Positions 60,285 through 64,000 of a stretch of 64,000 nt of DNA are shown here, in pieces (position 1 is the stretch's first letter; the number at the start of each line of letters is the position of its first letter). The stretch is from Lacisediminihabitans sp040549465. Lineage in GTDB: Bacteria > Actinomycetota > Actinomycetes > Actinomycetales > Microbacteriaceae. Made by a program: the position numbers and the translations under genes. The notes below the pieces were generated by a model. The model saw nothing but the letters and a program-made list of their open reading frames with translations, was not told the DNA's origin and searched no databases. The DNA is taken from the NCBI RefSeq assembly GCF_040549465.1, contig NZ_JBEPTL010000006.1, positions 106,904-170,903 of the forward strand, in the 5' to 3' direction.

Positions 60285-61294
60285 TTAGGACAACAGCGAC
60301 CATTGATGAGTCGACCAAAACCACAAACGGGCGCAGGGCCTACTTAGCTACTCTCACGAGTGATCTAGGCCCACTGATTGCAGCACTAATCGCGATCTCA
60401 ATAGTTCTCTCATTTTTGACTCCGAGCTTCTTGACTGCAAGCAATTTGACCAACGTAATTATCCAGACGTCAGTAATCGGTATCGCTGCTGTCGGTGGAA
60501 CTTTCGTCATTATCACAGGAGGAATCGACCTATCGGTTGGGTCCGTCGTTGCACTTGCTGGGATGATCGCCGCACAGGTTATGACCGGGAAACCCGTAGA
60601 TGCGGTGGCCGGTGGATTGATCGGCATCGCTGTGGCTCTCGCTGTGGGTTTGATCGTTGGAGCCGTCAACGGCGCGAGCGTCACATGGTTGCGTCTGGTC
60701 CCTTTCATCGTCACGCTCGCTACCCTCGCGTCGGTGCGGGGACTTACTCTCGCCGTGTCGGATGGAGTGACAAAGTATGGATTCCCAAAAAGTTTTGATT
60801 TCCTGGGCAGTGGCGCGATTGCCGGTATCCGTGTCCCAGTATTTGCGATGCTCTTGATGTTCGTCCTAGGGCATATCGTCCTTCGCCAGACAACCTTCGG
60901 CCACCAAGTGTTTGCAGTCGGCGGAAACCGCGAGGCGGCCCGCTTGGCTGGCATACCAGTGAAAAAAGTTTTGTTTCTCGTCTACGTTATTTCGGGCCTT
61001 TCTGCGGCCGTTGCCGGAGTGGTCCTGGCAGGTCGTCTTGACTCCGCTTTGCCCAGCGCCGCCAACGGGCTAGAGCTGCAGGTAATTGCGGGGATTGTCG
61101 TCGGCGGAACTTCCCTCGCGGGGGGCCGTGGATCAATCGTTGGAACGCTAGTTGGAGTCCTACTCATCGGCGTGATCAACAACGGCCTGACGCTTCTTGG
61201 TGTCAACCCGTTCTATACGCAGTTCATTCAAGGAGTTGTGATTTTTGCGGCCGTATTGCTGGATGCGCTGAGCCAGAGAAGACGCCGAGTTTAG
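60281..61294 (+). CDS. RbsC-like sugar permease
   Basis: This 337-residue protein has about ten helices. FVIITGGIDLSVGSVVALAG near residue 75 and GTSLAGGRGSIVGTLVGVLL near residue 275 are the RbsC-family signatures. ATG overlaps the stop of the ATPase gene. It completes a CUT2-type importer. Confidence 0.95.
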   Translation: MIRTTATIDESTKTTNGRRAYLATLTSDLGPLIAALIAISIVLSFLTPSFLTASNLTNVIIQTSVIGIAAVGGTFVIITGGIDLSVGSVVALAGMIAAQVMTGKPVDAVAGGLIGIAVALAVGLIVGAVNGASVTWLRLVPFIVTLATLASVRGLTLAVSDGVTKYGFPKSFDFLGSGAIAGIRVPVFAMLLMFVLGHIVLRQTTFGHQVFAVGGNREAARLAGIPVKKVLFLVYVISGLSAAVAGVVLAGRLDSALPSAANGLELQVIAGIVVGGTSLAGGRGSIVGTLVGVLLIGVINNGLTLLGVNPFYTQFIQGVVIFAAVLLDALSQRRRRV

Positions 61295-61525
61295 CGGTGA
61301 CACTCTGCGAACAGTTGTAGGCCAATTTTGGGCGAAAAGCACTTCGGATTTGCCCTCCCTTGGAATTATGAGGTTCAAATATCGATCGCAGCATTGCGGG
61401 TTGGACACATGAATTCGGGCGCGCGAGTGAAATCTGCGTTCGTCTAGAACGGGGCTTCATCCCAGAATCCGCTTCCGGACCGTCCGGAAGCCATTGGTAA
61501 CGTGCCACTGAAAGGGCAACCGAAC

Positions 61526-62533
61526 ATGCAGAAAATCATTAATAATCCCGAATCATTCGTCGACGAAGTGCTCGATGGAATCCTGCTCGCTCACCCGAAC
61601 AGTCTGAAGTCAGTGTCTTCAGACAACCGAGCGGTGGTTCGTGCTGACTATCCGATCGACTCCCGCGTGGGCATAGTGACAGGGGGCGGCTCGGGCCACT
61701 TGCCGCTCTTCTTAGGCTATGTAGGTAAGGGGCTGGCCAGCGGAGTGGCTGTAGGTAACGTATTCAGCTCACCGTCATCGGAACAGATCCTTGCCGCAAC
61801 CAAGGGAGTTAGCGGCGGCGTCGGCGTGCTCTACCTCTACGGCAACTACGGCGGAGACGTATTCAATTTTGACCTTGCTGCCGATGAAGCTGAACTGGAG
61901 GGCATAGAGGTGCTAACAGTCATCGGGACCGACGACGTGCAATCCGCTCCTGCCGAGCGCAGCAAAGATAGACGCGGAGTTGCAGGGATCTTCTTCCTAT
62001 ACAAAATCGCAGGAGCCGCAGCAGAGCGCGGCGATGGGCTATCCGAAGTCGCTCGAATAGCAGCAAAGGCCAACGATCGAGTACGCACAATGGGCGTCGC
62101 GCTTTCGCCGACGATCTTGCCAGCAGCAGGGAAGCCCACCTTCACGCTTGACGAGGGCGAGATGGAAATAGGAACTGGCCTGCATGGTGAGCGGGGAGTT
62201 CACAAAGGACCCCTCGAATCCGCTGACGCAATCACCGACCGCCTAATCCAAGCGATTCTTGCCGACCTCAAATGTGCTCCCGGCTCAAGAGTGGCGGTCC
62301 TTGTAAACGGCTTGGGTGCCACTCCGCTCGAAGAGCTTTACGTCATGTACCGCCATGCAGCGAAGCTTCTTAAAGATCAGGACATCACCGTCCATCGCGC
62401 ATACGTGGGAGAGTACGCCACGAGTCTTGAGATGGCGGGAGCCTCAATAAGCATTTTCGAACTCGACGACGAACTGGAGGCGCTACTCGATGCCGACGCG
62501 GCCAGCCCCTTCTTTGAACAGCACGGGGTTTGA
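61526..62533 (+). CDS. dhaK: DhaK-like ketose kinase subunit
   Basis: I start this 335-residue protein at MQKIINNPESFVDEVLDGIL with AAAGGG nine bases upstream. GGGSGHLPLFLGYVGKGLAS near residue 55 and the substrate-binding His in IGTGLHGERGVHKG near residue 216 match DhaK, which holds dihydroxyacetone or a tetrulose covalently as a hemiaminal. No DhaM phosphotransferase is present, so an ATP-using kinase of the DhaK-DhaL type acting on a small ketose is inferred. It is separated from the permease gene by 231 bases. Confidence 0.9.
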   Translation: MQKIINNPESFVDEVLDGILLAHPNSLKSVSSDNRAVVRADYPIDSRVGIVTGGGSGHLPLFLGYVGKGLASGVAVGNVFSSPSSEQILAATKGVSGGVGVLYLYGNYGGDVFNFDLAADEAELEGIEVLTVIGTDDVQSAPAERSKDRRGVAGIFFLYKIAGAAAERGDGLSEVARIAAKANDRVRTMGVALSPTILPAAGKPTFTLDEGEMEIGTGLHGERGVHKGPLESADAITDRLIQAILADLKCAPGSRVAVLVNGLGATPLEELYVMYRHAAKLLKDQDITVHRAYVGEYATSLEMAGASISIFELDDELEALLDADAASPFFEQHGV

Positions 62534-62535
62534 AT

Positions 62536-63189
62536 ATGGACTCAAATACGTTCCGCGAAATCATCGGGTTAGTTTCTCAGCGTCAACCAGCCCATGAAGA
62601 GGAGCTACGAGACCTGGATGCTGCCCTGGGTGACGGTGACCTCGGAATCACAGTTTCGGCGGGTTCACGCGCTGTATGCGCTGCCCTAGAGCCGTTGACA
62701 GATGAAGCAACCTTCACTGCCATCCTGATCGCTTGTGGCAAGGCTTTCTCTGTAGCCAACCCCTCGACCTTTGCAGCACTCATCGGCGGTGGCCTTCTCG
62801 CCGCCGCGAAAAGTGCAGAAGGTAAGACCGAGCTCGGTCGCGCAGACATTCTCGAACTGGCGGATGCGCTTGCCGGTCGGATCGTCGCGCGCGGCAAGGC
62901 ACAACTTGGTGACAAGACAATCCTTGATGCGCTTCTACCAAGTCTCGATACCTTCCGGAATTCATTGGATTCGCCAGAAGTTCTCAACGAGATGATCCTG
63001 ATTGCACAATGCCAAATTGACGAGACCGCGAGTCTTCAATCGGCGCGCGGCCGTGCTTCTTGGGGGCAAGAACGCTCGATTGGGCACAAGGATCCGGGCG
63101 CGACCGCCTACTTACGGTTTCTCGAAGACCTCCTGATCGTGATTTCTCCTGGCACACAGCGACCAGACCTGTCTGATGTGGGCACCTAA
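62536..63189 (+). CDS. dhaL: DhaL-like kinase subunit
   Basis: This 217-residue protein supplies the nucleotide-binding half of the kinase. The ligand loop LDAALGDGDLGITVSAGS holds the conserved metal-binding Asp residues, GDKTILDALLPSL lies near residue 115, and GHKDPGATAYLRFLEDL ends the domain. The usual DGDHG is DGDLG here. The start is two bases after the DhaK stop, so the two are co-translated. Confidence 0.88.
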   Translation: MDSNTFREIIGLVSQRQPAHEEELRDLDAALGDGDLGITVSAGSRAVCAALEPLTDEATFTAILIACGKAFSVANPSTFAALIGGGLLAAAKSAEGKTELGRADILELADALAGRIVARGKAQLGDKTILDALLPSLDTFRNSLDSPEVLNEMILIAQCQIDETASLQSARGRASWGQERSIGHKDPGATAYLRFLEDLLIVISPGTQRPDLSDVGT

Positions 63190-63305
63190 ATTCGATAAGT
63201 CTCGTTCGGTAATCGCGGGTTGGAAACTGAACAGTCGGAAGCACCGTTAGCGACATAGACCGCGACGACGGCAAAACTCATATCAAGGATTGAAAGGAAG
63301 AGCGT

Positions 63306-63779
63306 ATGTCAGAAGTGAGCGACCATATTTCGACGGTCGAGGATCAAGAACGAGCAGTTGTATTCGTGTCCTTTGACAACGATGACGCTTGGCACCTTGG
63401 ACAAAGATTTGTCTCCGTAGCTCAGGAACGTCGACTCCCGATTACCATCGACATTGCGCGAGGTGAGCAGTGTCTTTTCCATTGCGCCATGCCAGGAACC
63501 TCCGCCCACAATGACGTGTGGATTCAACGAAAGAAGAAAACAGTTCGCGAATTTGCGGCGAGTTCGTACCTCGTAGGACTTCGATACCCTATTACCGACG
63601 CACACACAATCGAGGACGCTCCCTGGATGAACTCACACGATTTCACTTCCAGTGGGGGCGGGTTTCCGATTGTAATTAAAGATTCCGGCATGCTCGGCAC
63701 CGTGGCCGTATCGGGGCTGCGCCACGCTGACGACCATGCTCTTGTCTTGGAGGTCCTTCGAGAATTCATCTCCGGCTAA
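63306..63779 (+). CDS. DUF336/HbpS-like protein (UPF0303 type)
   Basis: This 157-residue protein matches the GlcG/HbpS-type DUF336 fold in its UPF0303 form. Visible family segments are DDAWHLGQRFVSVAQERRLP, QCLFHCAMPGTSAHNDVW and a late GGGFPIVIKDSGMLGTVAVS. Members have been linked to haem binding or to sugar-acid operons with unclear functions. ATG follows GAAAGGAAGAG. It ends the locus, 116 bases after dhaL and only a few bases before an IS5-type element. Confidence 0.87.
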   Translation: MSEVSDHISTVEDQERAVVFVSFDNDDAWHLGQRFVSVAQERRLPITIDIARGEQCLFHCAMPGTSAHNDVWIQRKKKTVREFAASSYLVGLRYPITDAHTIEDAPWMNSHDFTSSGGGFPIVIKDSGMLGTVAVSGLRHADDHALVLEVLREFISG

Positions 63780-63806
63780 GAGAGTCTTAGAGATTGCGTC
63801 GATAGG

Positions 63807-64000
63807 TCACGGTTTGCGGGTGGGTCGTCCGATCCAGTGGTAGCGGGTCCATCCTTCTCGGATGAGTCTGCGGACGATGATGTTGGCGTTGGCGAGGGCG
63901 ATGAGGGCGTCGATCACGACGGTGCGACGTTCGGTGCAGATGGCGAGTTTCTTGAACCCGCGGTTGTGCCAGGAGTTCGTGCGTTCGACCGGCCACCTGC
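63807..64000 (-). CDS. IS5-family transposase, C-terminal part (partial)
   Basis: The minus strand reads RWPVERTNSWHNRGFKKLAI with the catalytic Glu, then CTERRTVVIDALIALANANI and ends WIGRPTRKP. This is the end of an IS5-type DDE transposase. The rest lies past the window edge. The end of the element is likely near 63781, where GAGTCTTAGAGATTGCGTC begins. Confidence 0.85.
   Translation of the reverse strand, partial: RWPVERTNSWHNRGFKKLAICTERRTVVIDALIALANANIIVRRLIREGWTRYHWIGRPTRKP

Noticed and set aside
24228..64000. A second copy of the tRNA-Arg 3' end as right attachment site
   Set aside because: I looked by eye for GGGGGTTCGAGTCCCTC and shorter parts and found none, so the far edge of the island is probably outside the window.

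Overview
The window looks like chromosome of a high-GC actinobacterium, most likely of the family Microbacteriaceae. The reasons are the actinobacterial family content (DUF3027, DUF2530, DUF3263, LytR_C, WXG100, XPB helicase with a helicase-associated partner, actinobacterial-type SerC), a stand-alone groL under CIRCE control, and the G+C-rich codon use. An anchored ice-binding protein suggests a cold habitat. Genus-level placement is inference.

Positions 1-24230 are ordinary core genome: a truncated MFS gene, an NmrA/TetR divergent pair, tRNA-Thr, a YdcZ-type permease, nitroreductase, MsrB, an ElaA-like acetyltransferase, DUF2332, DUF3263, LytR_C, groL, WXG100, a histidine kinase/response regulator pair, an FAD reductase, a FolP2-like protein, a RibD-like reductase, an XPB helicase pair, cold-shock protein, DUF3027/DUF2530, serC, a DtxR-type regulator with its own metal box, HNH nuclease, an alpha/beta hydrolase and tRNA-Arg(CCT).

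Immediately after tRNA-Arg a truncated tyrosine integrase marks the start of an accessory region that runs to the window end. Its first part (about 25.7-37.3 kb) holds two related LysR-controlled blocks. One is partly decayed: LysR and SDR pseudogenes, an intact HisD-family dehydrogenase, a CUT1 ABC importer, a frameshifted nitrilase and a GH13 glucosidase. The other is intact: a LysR regulator, an APC permease and a nitrilase-family amidase. Near-identical palindromes sit at both LysR starts and upstream of the permease.

From 37.3 to 43.2 kb lies an insertion-sequence cluster. A tandem-HTH gene was hit by an IS4-family element, which itself carries a deleted IS3-type element, and separately by a full IS3-family element; an IS5-family element lies just beyond. 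Target duplications let the original gene be read back. From 43.2 to 50.1 kb is an envelope islet (L,D-transpeptidase, Ala/Thr-rich secreted protein, SGNH-GAF pseudogene, ice-binding protein, a protein with NAK repeats), bordered by inverted copies of the same HTH gene and by IS5 and IS701 elements.

From 50.5 to 63.8 kb is a complete-looking and AT-richer sugar-use locus: an MtnA-like isomerase, a class II aldolase-SDR fusion, an MtnK-like kinase, RbsD, a beta-hydroxyacid dehydrogenase, a GntR/UTRA regulator, an RbsB/A/C-type importer, DhaK, DhaL and a DUF336 protein. Four or five copies of a GTTGT-N3-ACAAC palindrome at its promoters point to one GntR regulon. The predicted route is uptake, anomer change, C1 phosphorylation, isomerisation to ketose-1-phosphate and cleavage to DHAP plus an aldehyde. 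This is the strongest candidate for an undescribed system. An IS5-family transposase closes the window.
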